Positions 27,707 through 36,561 of a stretch of 53,528 nt of DNA are shown in pieces. Within the stretch, counting starts at the first letter, position 1, and every line of letters starts with the position of its first letter. The notes under the pieces are model-generated. The model was given only the letters and a program-made list of their open reading frames with translations, searched no databases and had not been told where the DNA came from. Origin of the DNA: Acidobacteriota bacterium (GTDB taxonomy: Bacteria; Acidobacteriota; Terriglobia; Bryobacterales; Bryobacteraceae). Made by a program: the position numbers and the translations under genes. The stretch is taken from positions 1 to 53,528 of the forward strand of contig QHXW01000211.1 of the NCBI GenBank assembly GCA_003223115.1, written 5' to 3'.

Positions 27707-28066
27707 ATGAGGCCGGATCTCAAACGCCTGCCAGCCCGATTCTATCGCTCGGATAGCGGGCGCGAGCCCGTGCGGGAATGGTTGAAGAGCCTCGACGCGG
27801 CGGATCGCCGGATCATCGGCGAAGATATCAAGGATGTGGAGTTTTCATGGCCAATGGGCATGCCGCTAGTGCGGTCCCTCGGCCGGGACCTATGGGAGGT
27901 CCGCAGCAGGCTGCCGCATGGCCGCGTCGCGCGCGTGCTCTTCTGCGTTGAACGCGACTGCATGGTGCTCCTGCACGGTTTCATGAAGAAGACGCAGAAG
28001 ACGCAGAAGACGCGCAAACAGGATATTGATCTCGCGATCAAGCGGAAAAAAGGGCCAGGGGCATGA
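27707..28066 (+). CDS. HigB/Gp49-family toxin
   Basis: ATG 27707 is used; the upstream TTG at 27674 overlaps the promoter -35. The 119-residue product has the family pattern RFYRSDSGREPVREWLKSLD, IIGEDIKDVEFSWPMGMPLV, GRDLWEVRSRLPHGRVARVL and VLLHGFMKKTQK. These proteins cleave mRNA on the ribosome. Near the C-terminus a 9-base unit is repeated three times (27989-28015), giving KTQKTQKTRK where relatives usually have one unit. Its stop overlaps the antitoxin start (ATGA). Confidence 0.8.
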   Translation: MRPDLKRLPARFYRSDSGREPVREWLKSLDAADRRIIGEDIKDVEFSWPMGMPLVRSLGRDLWEVRSRLPHGRVARVLFCVERDCMVLLHGFMKKTQKTQKTRKQDIDLAIKRKKGPGA

Positions 28067-28344
28067 AAAAGAAAAACATCGGCTCAACCTTCGACAGCTG
28101 GCTGCGCGAGGAAGGCCTGTACGAAGAGGTCAACGCGAACGCCATCAAGCGGGTCGTGGCGCGCCAGGTGGAGGACGCCATGAAGCAAAAACGCCTTACC
28201 AAGGCAGAGATGGCCCGGCGCATGCACACCAGCCGCGCCGCTCTCGACCGGCTCCTCGATCCCAAAAATGACGCTGTGACGCTCGTCACCCTTCGGAAAG
28301 CCGCCGCTGTGGTCGGTCGTGAACTTCGTCTCGAACTCGTGTAA
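28063..28344 (+). CDS. XRE-family HTH antitoxin
   Basis: 93 residues with a clear helix-turn-helix (LTKAEMARRMHTSRAALDRL, then LDPKNDAVTLVTLRKAAAVV) and a C-terminal GRELRLELV. It is the HigA-like partner of the preceding toxin, coupled through a 4-base overlap, and likely binds the inverted repeat at 27684-27699. It converges with the SPARSA operon, with 135 bases between. Confidence 0.8.
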   Translation: MKKKNIGSTFDSWLREEGLYEEVNANAIKRVVARQVEDAMKQKRLTKAEMARRMHTSRAALDRLLDPKNDAVTLVTLRKAAAVVGRELRLELV

Positions 28345-28360
28345 GGTAGCTTGACATCCC

Positions 28361-28396
28361 GCAGCCCGACCTCTCCGTCCGGCGGCGCTGCCTTTT
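28361..28396 (+). terminator. Possible terminator after the antitoxin
   Basis: GCAGC (28361-28365) can pair with GCTGC (28387-28391), followed at once by CTTTTT. The stem is short and the loop long, so this is a weak call. Confidence 0.35.
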
Positions 28397-28479
28397 TCCG
28401 GGAAAGAAAATTCGAAAGGTGACCGAAGGCTAAATAGTGGGATGCCCGAAGTCAGTAGAACACGCTGCAGACCGTAGCC

Positions 28480-29898
28480 CTACATGAAGAACCGAAACTG
28501 ATAGGGAGCGCTTCCAAGCACATTCATGCGCTTGACGACGCGGGCGAGGACCTTCGCGTATTCGAGGGTGACGGGTAGGGCGTCATAAAGGGCATCGTTG
28601 TTCCAGTCCATCTTCGACAGGGCGAGGATAGCAAACGCGACGTCATCCCATGGACCATGGCCGGCATGGCGAATGAGCCGCACGGGACGCGGCGTACTCC
28701 GGGCGCCCTGAAAATAATGGCGCTGCCCAATGCCGCGCACGCTGCCGTGAGTCCACAAGAGCGCCTCCGCGGGCGCAATGCCCAGCAAGGTGCCGCGTGA
28801 TACCGGGAAGGCGGTCGGCTCGCCCTTCTTGGCCTCCGCGGTACTTTGGATCTGCACGCCTCGCCAGCCCACATCCTCGACAACCTGCACCAGATCGACC
28901 GCCTCGCACAGGTGAAACGCTTCCATGCAGCCGTCAGTCTCTTCCGCCTTAAACTCGGTGGTCTTGTGCACCATCACCCGGCGCGGCGAACGGCCGGCGT
29001 GCCGCCGGCGATAAAGGTCCAGCGAACGCGTCATCACACGGAACATCTCCGCGCGGGAAAGAAACGGGTTATCGCGCTGAATTTCCACTTCATGGGCATC
29101 GTACGCAACAAACTCCAAGCCGGCACCCTCAGCATCGAACACTTGGCTGCAGCAAGTGACAAACCGGGGGCGGTTGGATTCGAGCGGGCGCACGGCGTAA
29201 GAGAGACCAACATACGCCGTTTCTGGATCAGTCTCGGCAAGCTTCCAGGGCACGCCGCCGGCCTTCACATAGAGGGCAAGCCCAATGCGCCAGATGACAC
29301 TCGCACGATCCGGATAGGCGAGGGCTTTGTCCTCACGTACGAGTTGAACGGGCATGCGACGCGCGGCGGTCATCGCCTTGATGTGGTCGTGAAGATCGAA
29401 ATCCTCGTCGGGTCCTCCCTTATAGCCGCGCTCCCAACGCTTGGGTATGTAGATGAACAACACATCAAATTCCGCGCGGCGAGCATCGAGGCTTTGAACC
29501 GCGCGCACGAGCCGGTCGGCCAAAACGACGTGAGGGGAAGCGGAAGCCTGAAACTCGTCTTCAAGTCCGGCGTCAAGCTCGATATGGCAGGTTCGGGACG
29601 CGCCGCGCATATGCAGCCCAAAGACGCTATGAAAACCGGGCCAGTTGGGCAGATAATCGATCCGTTCTGTCGCCCGCGCTGTCGAGTTGAGCTGTTTCAT
29701 GAAATCGAACAGCCGGGCACCCTCCGTTGCGGGCGCGATCGTGGCGACACGGATCGGATCGGGTACGAGGCCACTGGAATATGGCCCAAAGCGGATGAGC
29801 CCCTTGAGCGGATGGATGTCGCGATCCGAAATCCGGTCGGGATGAAAGGCCAGTTTGGGTTCGGCGAGGCAGACATGCGGGAAGATCTCACTGCTCAT
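28480..29898 (-). CDS. Short prokaryotic Argonaute (MID-PIWI) of a SPARSA system
   Basis: A 472-residue protein of the length of short pAgos. A MID-like region includes FDVLFIYIPKRWERGYKG and WRIGLALYVKAGGVPWKL (the guide 5'-end pocket neighbourhood; residues about 144-220). A PIWI region follows with AYVGLSYAV, VTCCSQVFDAEG, RRVMVHKTTEFKAEE and ALLWTHGSVRG, and the chain ends FRFFM. At the first catalytic position (VGLSYAV, where active Argonautes have Asp) the acid is missing, so PIWI is expected to be nuclease-dead, as usual in short pAgos. It should use a guide to sense invader nucleic acid and activate the SIR2-APAZ partner. Its ATG overlaps that gene's stop by 4 bases. Confidence 0.88.
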   Translation of the reverse strand: MSSEIFPHVCLAEPKLAFHPDRISDRDIHPLKGLIRFGPYSSGLVPDPIRVATIAPATEGARLFDFMKQLNSTARATERIDYLPNWPGFHSVFGLHMRGASRTCHIELDAGLEDEFQASASPHVVLADRLVRAVQSLDARRAEFDVLFIYIPKRWERGYKGGPDEDFDLHDHIKAMTAARRMPVQLVREDKALAYPDRASVIWRIGLALYVKAGGVPWKLAETDPETAYVGLSYAVRPLESNRPRFVTCCSQVFDAEGAGLEFVAYDAHEVEIQRDNPFLSRAEMFRVMTRSLDLYRRRHAGRSPRRVMVHKTTEFKAEETDGCMEAFHLCEAVDLVQVVEDVGWRGVQIQSTAEAKKGEPTAFPVSRGTLLGIAPAEALLWTHGSVRGIGQRHYFQGARSTPRPVRLIRHAGHGPWDDVAFAILALSKMDWNNDALYDALPVTLEYAKVLARVVKRMNVLGSAPYQFRFFM

Positions 29899-31634
29899 AC
29901 GCCAGCCCTCCTCGAAAAAGCCGTATCAGCCGACAATCGAAACACCGCATCAACTCCGTCTGCGATGCCGAAGGCGCGCATTTCGCGGCCGTCCGCGGCG
30001 ACGCGGTTCGCCCAGAAGCTGACCAGCGCATTAAGCGGGCGGTTATAGCGCTTCACGGATCTCTCGCGCGCAAAGTCGGCGGCATCGCCCCGATTCTCAT
30101 CGCTGATGCCTTCGAATATCGTGCGCGGCTCGATCAAGACCCATAACCGCTCGTCGGCCCAGTCAAGGCGGACGCCAACACCTTCGTGCCAATGCAACTC
30201 GGGATGACCGGTCACCGTTCCCGTCAGCGTTCCAACCTGCCGTTTCAGCTCCGCCCAGATGCCCTTGTGCGGATCGGCGGGGATCAGAAGATCCGTATTC
30301 CCGTGGCGGATCGATGTCAGCCCCTGGTGCCGGGTAATTGAACGGGTGAGCGCCGATCGCAACAAGCCGCGTTCGCCGGAGTCGTGGCGCAGCCGTTTGC
30401 TCTCGATCGTGTGCAGATCAAAGTCGGTAATGCCGTAGGCATCGAAAGCCAAACGCATATCGGCGTCGGTCCCGAAACCCAGGACACCCGCCTTGGTTCG
30501 AGTCGCCAGCACATCCACTCCCGCTGCCTCGATCGCGCTTCGGACCTCGGCATGGCCGGCGACAGAGCAGACAATACGCCGACACACGCTCGGCGTCTGA
30601 ATGACAGGAAGAGCATTGAGACGGACCACCGGCCATCCGCGGTGTCCAGCGGGCTGGGGCGCGGCGCTCCACCGACGACGCTGAAGCGCAAAACCCTCAA
30701 GAACGCGCGTGTCGATATCCGGCTTCAAACGTATGAGATCGCGCATGATCTCGTCAAAATTGTCGACCCGGACAAGCGCCGCATCGACGCCGGCGGCGAC
30801 AGCCTTGACAAGCAGCTCATGGACTCCCGGCAAAGGCGCGTCTTCGCCCCGGTGCAACCAGAACAATCCCGCCGGAAAGGCGCCGGCCTGCATGGCTTCG
30901 TCGACGGCGTCCATGACGGACGAATCCCGGCCGCTGTACCCTACGACGACGAGGCCAAGGCGCCGACATGAGTCAACCAGAACTTTTCTCAAACGCTCGT
31001 CCTGGAGACGAAGCTCATCGGTCGTATTCTTGAGACGACGGGACCTGAAGTCGCCGTGCAGTTTGACTTCGACTGGCCATCTTCCCTCATCAATGCATTG
31101 CTTGGCGAGGTCGGGTCCGTCGAGCGCGACGGTCGTCAAATATCCGGTTCCGTCATAGACCCTTGCGCATGCGTCCGCAACGAGCGGATCGAAATTCGTC
31201 GTCCACAAAAGGCGGCACAGCTGCGCCCGCATGAGGGTGGCCAGGGCGATATGACCATAGGACGGTTTGGCGCCCGACATCTTTGAGTCCAGATAGACCC
31301 GCCGATCGGCTTCCGCGGCGTATACCGCCTCGAAGAGGGCGGCGTATTCATCCGGGGAGCCGGCAGGAGGCAACTTCCCGGACGAATCGATATGCGCCTG
31401 CAACCGGGCACGGATGGCGGCGCTGGACAGATCGGCAACCATCTTTGGAGAGACTCGCCGTTGGGTGACGAAGAGCGTTTGCTTGAATTCCCAGATCATG
31501 TCACCGGCTGTTGGAATTCCGGCGGATGCCGACGTGCCGGCGCCAAGTAGCCACATCAGGTTGATTGAGCGCATGAAAAAGCGGCGCGCGAAATCATCGG
31601 CGCCGATTTCCGGTATTCCTGTTCCGACGTCCAT
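29895..31634 (-). CDS. SIR2-APAZ effector of a SPARSA system
   Basis: A 579-residue protein. Residues about 25-300 are a SIR2 NADase domain: LLGAGTSASAGIPTAGDMIW (NAD loop, 29-48), WTTNFDPLVADA (Asn-Asp, 144-155), VKLHGDFRS (catalytic His 193) and VVGYSGRDSSV (230-240). Residues about 330-579 form an APAZ region (PVVRLNALPVIQTPSVCRRI, LRSALTRSITRHQGLTSIRH, ERLWVLIEPRTIFEG), which takes the place of the Argonaute N-PAZ part. Known SPARSA complexes degrade NAD(P)+ when guide RNA finds target DNA, killing or arresting the cell. ATG 31634 or ATG 31574 may be the start; neither has a strong ribosome site. Confidence 0.88.
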   Translation of the reverse strand: MDVGTGIPEIGADDFARRFFMRSINLMWLLGAGTSASAGIPTAGDMIWEFKQTLFVTQRRVSPKMVADLSSAAIRARLQAHIDSSGKLPPAGSPDEYAALFEAVYAAEADRRVYLDSKMSGAKPSYGHIALATLMRAQLCRLLWTTNFDPLVADACARVYDGTGYLTTVALDGPDLAKQCIDEGRWPVEVKLHGDFRSRRLKNTTDELRLQDERLRKVLVDSCRRLGLVVVGYSGRDSSVMDAVDEAMQAGAFPAGLFWLHRGEDAPLPGVHELLVKAVAAGVDAALVRVDNFDEIMRDLIRLKPDIDTRVLEGFALQRRRWSAAPQPAGHRGWPVVRLNALPVIQTPSVCRRIVCSVAGHAEVRSAIEAAGVDVLATRTKAGVLGFGTDADMRLAFDAYGITDFDLHTIESKRLRHDSGERGLLRSALTRSITRHQGLTSIRHGNTDLLIPADPHKGIWAELKRQVGTLTGTVTGHPELHWHEGVGVRLDWADERLWVLIEPRTIFEGISDENRGDAADFARERSVKRYNRPLNALVSFWANRVAADGREMRAFGIADGVDAVFRLSADTAFSRRAGV

Positions 31635-32296
31635 CTAAGAACCCGATCGCCGGATTCGGTGCGTCACTCTACGCTCCGCGCCCAACAAAAAAACAAAACT
31701 CCGCGCTCGAGAAGCGCAAAACCATTTTCCCACCGTTTTGTTCCACGCCTGGTGGGAGAGACCTATTCATCAGTGGGTAGCAGGAAATAGTTGTGATTGA
31801 CTTCAGACCGTGTCAGATCTTATGCGGAGATGAACATCCGCTGCAACACTGCTGCTATGGCGTGGGCCGGCACGACCAAAAAGCACCATCGGCAGAAGTG
31901 GCCTGAGGCGTAGAAAAAAGCATTGAAGTTGCTTTGTTAAAACTTAGAATTGTTCGAGCACTCGTCCGAAGCAGACTTCGCCGAACGTCACCAGAGGTCG
32001 AGATCTCATTAAGGGCTGCGCACCTGCTTGCCAGGCACGGGGACGTTCTCTATCGGTTCCAACAGGTCCGCGTCGAGTTCGGCGAAGCTCCCTCAACCCC
32101 GCGCTCCTCACGATTACCTGCGTCAGCGGGTGACCGGCTCGTCATTCGACGCCAATGCCGACAAACCTGCCAAATGGATTGATGGAGCGAACGGCATGTG
32201 AGGACGAATCGGTTGTGGACGGTAGTGTTATCGTTCCCGAACATCCTGTTGGGAAAACCGTGCGCTCCCGACGCGTTACACTACCTCTCAGGAACT
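31635..32296. other. Gap upstream of SPARSA and PSD1 operons
   Basis: No convincing gene. It should hold the divergent promoters of both operons. The only structure seen is the hairpin with T-tract at 31685-31717. Confidence 0.5.
31685..31717 (-). terminator. Terminator-like hairpin upstream of SIR2-APAZ
   Basis: On the minus strand GCGCT (31717-31713), loop TCTCG, AGCGC (31707-31703) is followed within a few bases by TTTTGTTTTTTT. This is a small intrinsic-terminator shape, but no minus-strand gene ends here; it lies about 50 bases before the SIR2-APAZ start. It may be an attenuator or the end of a small RNA. Confidence 0.4.
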
Positions 32297-34975
32297 GTGC
32301 GGTTAAGACTTATCTTCGTTCTTTGGTTCGGCTCGTTTGGCTCGACGGCGGCCGATGCTCCCGAGTTTTTCGAGATGCGCGTCCGGCCGCTGCTGGCCAA
32401 GAACTGTTATCCCTGTCATTCCACCGCTCACCTGGGTGGTCTCGATCTGACCTCTCGCGAAAACATTCTCAAAGGTGGCAATTCGGGTCCGGCAGTCGTA
32501 CCCACCAAGCCCGCCGACAGTCTTCTGATTCAGACCATTTCCCACACCCACGCGCGGCTCAAGATGCCGCCGTCGGGGAAGTTGAAAGACGAGGAGATAG
32601 AAGTTCTGCGAGAGTGGGTGGGTGGAGGCGCGATCTGGCCGGAGAACAAGGCCACCGTTGAGCCCGCCAAAAGCGGATCGGGGTATGTGATCGCTCCCGA
32701 GCAGAGGGCCTACTGGGCGTTCCAGCCGTTGCGCAAGTCGCCTGTGCCGGAAATAAAGAACAACGCCTGGGTGCAGTCTCCGATCGACGCGTTCGTGCTG
32801 GCGCGTCTCGAAAGCAAAGGGCTCGCGCCGGCGCCGGCAGCCGACCGGCGCACATGGATCCGGCGCGCCACGTTTGATCTGACCGGTCTGCCCCCCGATC
32901 CCGAAGATGTAGACGCCTTTGTGCGCGATCGCTCGCCCGATGCCTCCCGAAAGGTTGTCGACCGGCTGCTCGCTTCGCCTCGTTATGGCGAGCGGTGGGG
33001 CCGTTTCTGGCTGGACGTCGCCCGCTATTCCGACGACCGGCTGAATTCGACCAAGGATGATCCTTACCCGAACAGCTTCCGCTATCGGGATTGGGTGATC
33101 GCCGCATTCAATGACGACATGCCGTACGATTTGTTCGTCAAGGCTCAGATCGCGGGCGATCTTTTCGCCTCCCCGCAGCGCAAAAAGCTGGTGGCGGGCC
33201 TCGGTTTTTATGGCCTCAGCCCGGAGTTTCAGGATGATCGAGTGGACGCCACAACGCGGGCTTTTCTCGGCTTGACGGCCGGCTGCGCCCAGTGCCACGA
33301 CCACAAGTTCGATCCCATTCCGGCCAAGGATTACTACTCTTTGCTAGGAGTCTTCGAAAGCACCAAGCTGTACCAATATCCACTCGCGCCGGATGACGTC
33401 GTCAAGAACTACGATACTCGCAACAAGAAAATTGCAGATCAGCAAACCGCCATTCAGGAGTTTCTCAGCACGCAAAGCCTGCAGCTCGCCGAGATTTTCG
33501 CCTCGCAGACGGCGAAGTATCTGATGGCGGCACGGCAGGTAATTCATGGCGAGGATCCGTTCGAAGCCGCCCGGGAAGGCCGGCTCGATCCCGAAACCCT
33601 GGGCCGCATGGCTCGTTACTTGCAGGTGAAGAGCAAGGAGCATCCCTACTTGAAATCCTGGGATGCGTTGGTGGCAGCGGAAGCGCCGGATGACCAGTTA
33701 GGAAAAGCCGCGCAGGAATTCCGCGAGCTTCTCGTCGCCCTCAATGTGGAGAAGAAGTCGATTGACGAGAAGAACCTGATCCGGCTGGGAGGCTCCCAGG
33801 ACCGCGAGGTGCTGAGCGCCGCCAATTTGCTTTCGCTATCACGAGACAAATACATCTTATGGCGCGATTTCTTCTCCGACCAGCGCATCGGCGACCCTTA
33901 CAAATTCGACAGCGGCGTTTTTCGTTATGACGAAAAGAAGATCGAGCGCTTTCTGGCTGGCGAGTGGAAGGTGCACCTCCAGAGCTTGCGTGACGATCTG
34001 GACAAGTTCAAGCGTGAACTGCCGCCTCCTTATCCCTACATTCACACCATCCGCGATAACGAGAAGCCAGCCAACGCGCGGGTACACATCCGCGGCAACG
34101 CCGATAATCTCGGTGATGAAGTGCCACGGCACTTCCTGTCGATTCTGTGTGACGGCCCACCGCCGGAATTCCATCAGGGAAGCGGCCGTATGGAACTGGC
34201 CGCGGCCATCGCCAACCCGGGCAATCCATTGACCGCGCGCGTGATGGTGAACCGTATCTGGCAGCACCATTTCGGCTGGGGCATTGTGCGCACGCCAAGC
34301 AACTTCGGGCGCATGGGGGAGCCGCCCACTCATCCGGAGCTGCTGGATTATTTGGCCGCTCGTTTCGTGGAGAACGGCTGGTCGATCAAAGCCCTGCACC
34401 GCGAAATCATGCTGTCCGCCACCTATGCCCTGAGCGCCGCCAAGCTAGAGAAGAATTTCGCCGCAGATCCGGATAACCGGCTACTCTGGCGGGCTAATCG
34501 CCGCCGGCTCGATATCGAGGCATTGCGCGACTCGCTGCTTTACGTCTCGGGAAAGCTGGATGGAAAGGTGGGTGGCGAGGCCCAGCCGATTGCGGAGGAA
34601 AAAAACGATCGCCGCACCGTCTACGCCTTCGTGAGCCGCCGCCGGTTGGATCCAACGCTGGCCCTGTTCGATTTCCCCAATCCGAATAGCACGAGCGATG
34701 AGCGCATGGCGACCAATACGCCGCTGCAGCGGCTGTTTTTCCTGAACAGCGGGTTTGTGATGCGGCAGGCGGAAGCCCTGTCGGCGCGTGTGGCAAAGGA
34801 AGCCGGCGCGGAGAATGCCGCACGCATTCGACGCTGCTATCGGCTGCTCTTGAACCGCGATCCGAGTCCCAAGGAGCTGCAACTCGGGCTGGAGTTTCTC
34901 CGTGGCGGCGGCAAGTCGTGGTCGGAGTACGCACAGGTGCTGCTGAGCGCCAATGAGTTTTACTTTTTGAATTGA
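32297..34975 (+). CDS. PSD1 protein: cytochrome c-like plus DUF1549/DUF1553
   Basis: GTG 32297 is preferred because it yields a signal peptide (VRLRLIFVLWFGSFGSTAAD) behind AGGA; the frame is open back to 32198 without protein-like sequence. The mature protein has a planctomycete-type cytochrome c motif CYPCH near residue 37, with AHLGGLDLTSRENILKGGNS. DUF1549 (SPIDAFVLARLESKGLAPAP, RYGERWGRFWLDVARYSDD) and DUF1553 (NPLTARVMVNRIWQHHFGWG, PTHPELLDYLAARFVENGWS) follow. Length about 892 residues. The family is periplasmic, function not established, and nearly always paired with a DUF1501 protein, as here 13 bases downstream. Confidence 0.88.
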   Translation: MRLRLIFVLWFGSFGSTAADAPEFFEMRVRPLLAKNCYPCHSTAHLGGLDLTSRENILKGGNSGPAVVPTKPADSLLIQTISHTHARLKMPPSGKLKDEEIEVLREWVGGGAIWPENKATVEPAKSGSGYVIAPEQRAYWAFQPLRKSPVPEIKNNAWVQSPIDAFVLARLESKGLAPAPAADRRTWIRRATFDLTGLPPDPEDVDAFVRDRSPDASRKVVDRLLASPRYGERWGRFWLDVARYSDDRLNSTKDDPYPNSFRYRDWVIAAFNDDMPYDLFVKAQIAGDLFASPQRKKLVAGLGFYGLSPEFQDDRVDATTRAFLGLTAGCAQCHDHKFDPIPAKDYYSLLGVFESTKLYQYPLAPDDVVKNYDTRNKKIADQQTAIQEFLSTQSLQLAEIFASQTAKYLMAARQVIHGEDPFEAAREGRLDPETLGRMARYLQVKSKEHPYLKSWDALVAAEAPDDQLGKAAQEFRELLVALNVEKKSIDEKNLIRLGGSQDREVLSAANLLSLSRDKYILWRDFFSDQRIGDPYKFDSGVFRYDEKKIERFLAGEWKVHLQSLRDDLDKFKRELPPPYPYIHTIRDNEKPANARVHIRGNADNLGDEVPRHFLSILCDGPPPEFHQGSGRMELAAAIANPGNPLTARVMVNRIWQHHFGWGIVRTPSNFGRMGEPPTHPELLDYLAARFVENGWSIKALHREIMLSATYALSAAKLEKNFAADPDNRLLWRANRRRLDIEALRDSLLYVSGKLDGKVGGEAQPIAEEKNDRRTVYAFVSRRRLDPTLALFDFPNPNSTSDERMATNTPLQRLFFLNSGFVMRQAEALSARVAKEAGAENAARIRRCYRLLLNRDPSPKELQLGLEFLRGGGKSWSEYAQVLLSANEFYFLN

Positions 34976-34988
34976 AAGGAGCGCCGGA

Positions 34989-36365
34989 ATGACACGCCGT
35001 GACGCGCTGCGCACCATGGGATCGGGCTTTGGGATGGTGGGTCTGGCCCACCTGCTGGCGGACAACGCCCGGGCCACCGGATCTCTCAGCCCCAAGGCTC
35101 CGCACTTCCCGGCCCGCGCCAAGCACATCATTCACCTGTTTCTGAACGGGGGCGTGTCGCAGGTGGACACGTGGGATCCCAAGCCCATGCTGACCAAATA
35201 TGCCGGCCAGCCGGCACCCTCAGGTAATCTGCAAACGGAGCGCAAGACCGGCAACCTGCTGAAATCCCCTTTCAGCTTCACGCGTTACGGGAAGAGCGGC
35301 ATCGAGATGAGCGAGATCTTTCCCCAGCTCAACGCGCGCGTCGATGACATCTGCGTAGTCCGTTCACTGCACACCGACCGGCCGAATCACGAGCCGTCGC
35401 TTTTCCGCATGAACTGCGGCAGTCCGCTGCCCGGCCATCCGTCTATGGGATCCTGGGTGACTTACGGGCTCGGAACCGAAAATCAGAATCTGCCAGGTTT
35501 CGTGGTGCTCTGTCCGGGGCTGCCGGTAATTGGTCCTCAGCTCTGGACCTCCAGCTTTTTGCCCGCGGTCTATCAGGGAACCTATCTGGCCAATAGCGAC
35601 ACCGATCCCGAAAAGCTGATTCGCCATCTTCGCAATCACGAGATCGGTTTAGAGGAACAGCGGAGGCAGCTCGATCTGCTCGGGAAGCTCAACAGCATGG
35701 GCCTGGAGCGCGAAGGATCGGATCCAGAGCTGGAGGGCAGCATCGAATCCATGGAAATCGCCTACCGGATGCAGAGCCAGGCGATGGACGCCTTCGACGT
35801 TCGCAAGGAGAGCGCTGCCACCCAAGCGCGCTACGGCTCGGGAGATTTCGCACGGGGCTGCCTCATGGCCAGGCGGCTGGTGGAGCGCGGCGTCCGAATG
35901 GTGGAGGTGTATTTCGGCAACAGCCAGCCCTGGGACAATCATGACGACATCATGATCCACCAGAAGCTCGCGTCTCAGGCCGACCCAGCGATCGCCGCAT
36001 TGATGGACGACCTCAAGACAAGCGGGCTGTTCAACGAGACGGTGCTCATGATTGGGGGAGAGTTTGGGCGTACTCCGTCGGTGGAGGTCAGTGGTCTCGT
36101 GAAAGTGCAGAATGGCCGCGATCACAACAATCAAGGCTTCAGCATGCTTCTGGCGGGCGGCGGCATTCGGGGCGGCATGACCTATGGGTCGACCGATGAT
36201 TTCGGTTTCCGCGCCGTCGAGAACCCAGTCGATCCGAACGACATCCAGGCGACCGTGCTCAATCAGCTCGGCCTCGATCACACACGCCTTACCTACCGAT
36301 ACAGTGGCCGCGACTTCCGGCTGACGGACGTCAACGGCAGGGTGATCAAAGAGATTCTAGCGTGA
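34989..36365 (+). CDS. DUF1501 Tat-exported protein
   Basis: 458 residues, ATG with AAGGAG upstream. The N-terminus MTRRDALRTMGSGFGMVGLA is a Tat signal. Sulfatase-like features include HIIHLFLNGGVSQVDTWDPK, DDICVVRSLHTDRPNHEP, PWDNHDDIMIHQKLASQADP, MIGGEFGRTP and NGRDHNNQGFSMLLAGGGIR. It folds like alkaline phosphatase/sulfatase enzymes but its substrate is unknown. It forms an operon with the PSD1 gene, and the pair is common in Planctomycetes and Acidobacteria, where it is suspected to act on complex polysaccharide. Confidence 0.88.
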   Translation: MTRRDALRTMGSGFGMVGLAHLLADNARATGSLSPKAPHFPARAKHIIHLFLNGGVSQVDTWDPKPMLTKYAGQPAPSGNLQTERKTGNLLKSPFSFTRYGKSGIEMSEIFPQLNARVDDICVVRSLHTDRPNHEPSLFRMNCGSPLPGHPSMGSWVTYGLGTENQNLPGFVVLCPGLPVIGPQLWTSSFLPAVYQGTYLANSDTDPEKLIRHLRNHEIGLEEQRRQLDLLGKLNSMGLEREGSDPELEGSIESMEIAYRMQSQAMDAFDVRKESAATQARYGSGDFARGCLMARRLVERGVRMVEVYFGNSQPWDNHDDIMIHQKLASQADPAIAALMDDLKTSGLFNETVLMIGGEFGRTPSVEVSGLVKVQNGRDHNNQGFSMLLAGGGIRGGMTYGSTDDFGFRAVENPVDPNDIQATVLNQLGLDHTRLTYRYSGRDFRLTDVNGRVIKEILA

Positions 36366-36386
36366 GGCCGGCACTCTGCCTCTGAC

Positions 36387-36400
36387 GGTTAGCGCTAACC
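36387..36400. promoter_or_regulatory. 14-bp perfect palindrome
   Basis: GGTTAGCGCTAACC lies 22 bases after the DUF1501 stop. The core GTTAGCGCTAAC has the shape of LacI-family operators, but no promoter is near and it lies between convergent genes, so a terminator or chance palindrome are alternatives. Confidence 0.3.
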
Positions 36401-36561
36401 CCAATGGAGCTGGTCAGGTCAACTCGGCATCGCGACTATGATGGATGGCCCAGTGTCGGCCGCCGGATAGGCTGTGCTATGGGCGTTTCTCGGGAGTGAT
36501 CCGCGAGTTCTTTCGTGGAGTCGTCCACGTCGAACGGGACGCTCAGACCGACTGCTACTTT

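Noticed and set aside
28846-30048. 400-residue open frame opposite the Argonaute gene
   Set aside because: No family motif, overlaps two coupled SPARSA genes fully; codon-driven shadow.
32303-33304. 333-residue minus-strand frame inside the PSD1 gene
   Set aside because: Shadow frame; the plus strand carries CYPCH and the DUF1549/DUF1553 motifs.
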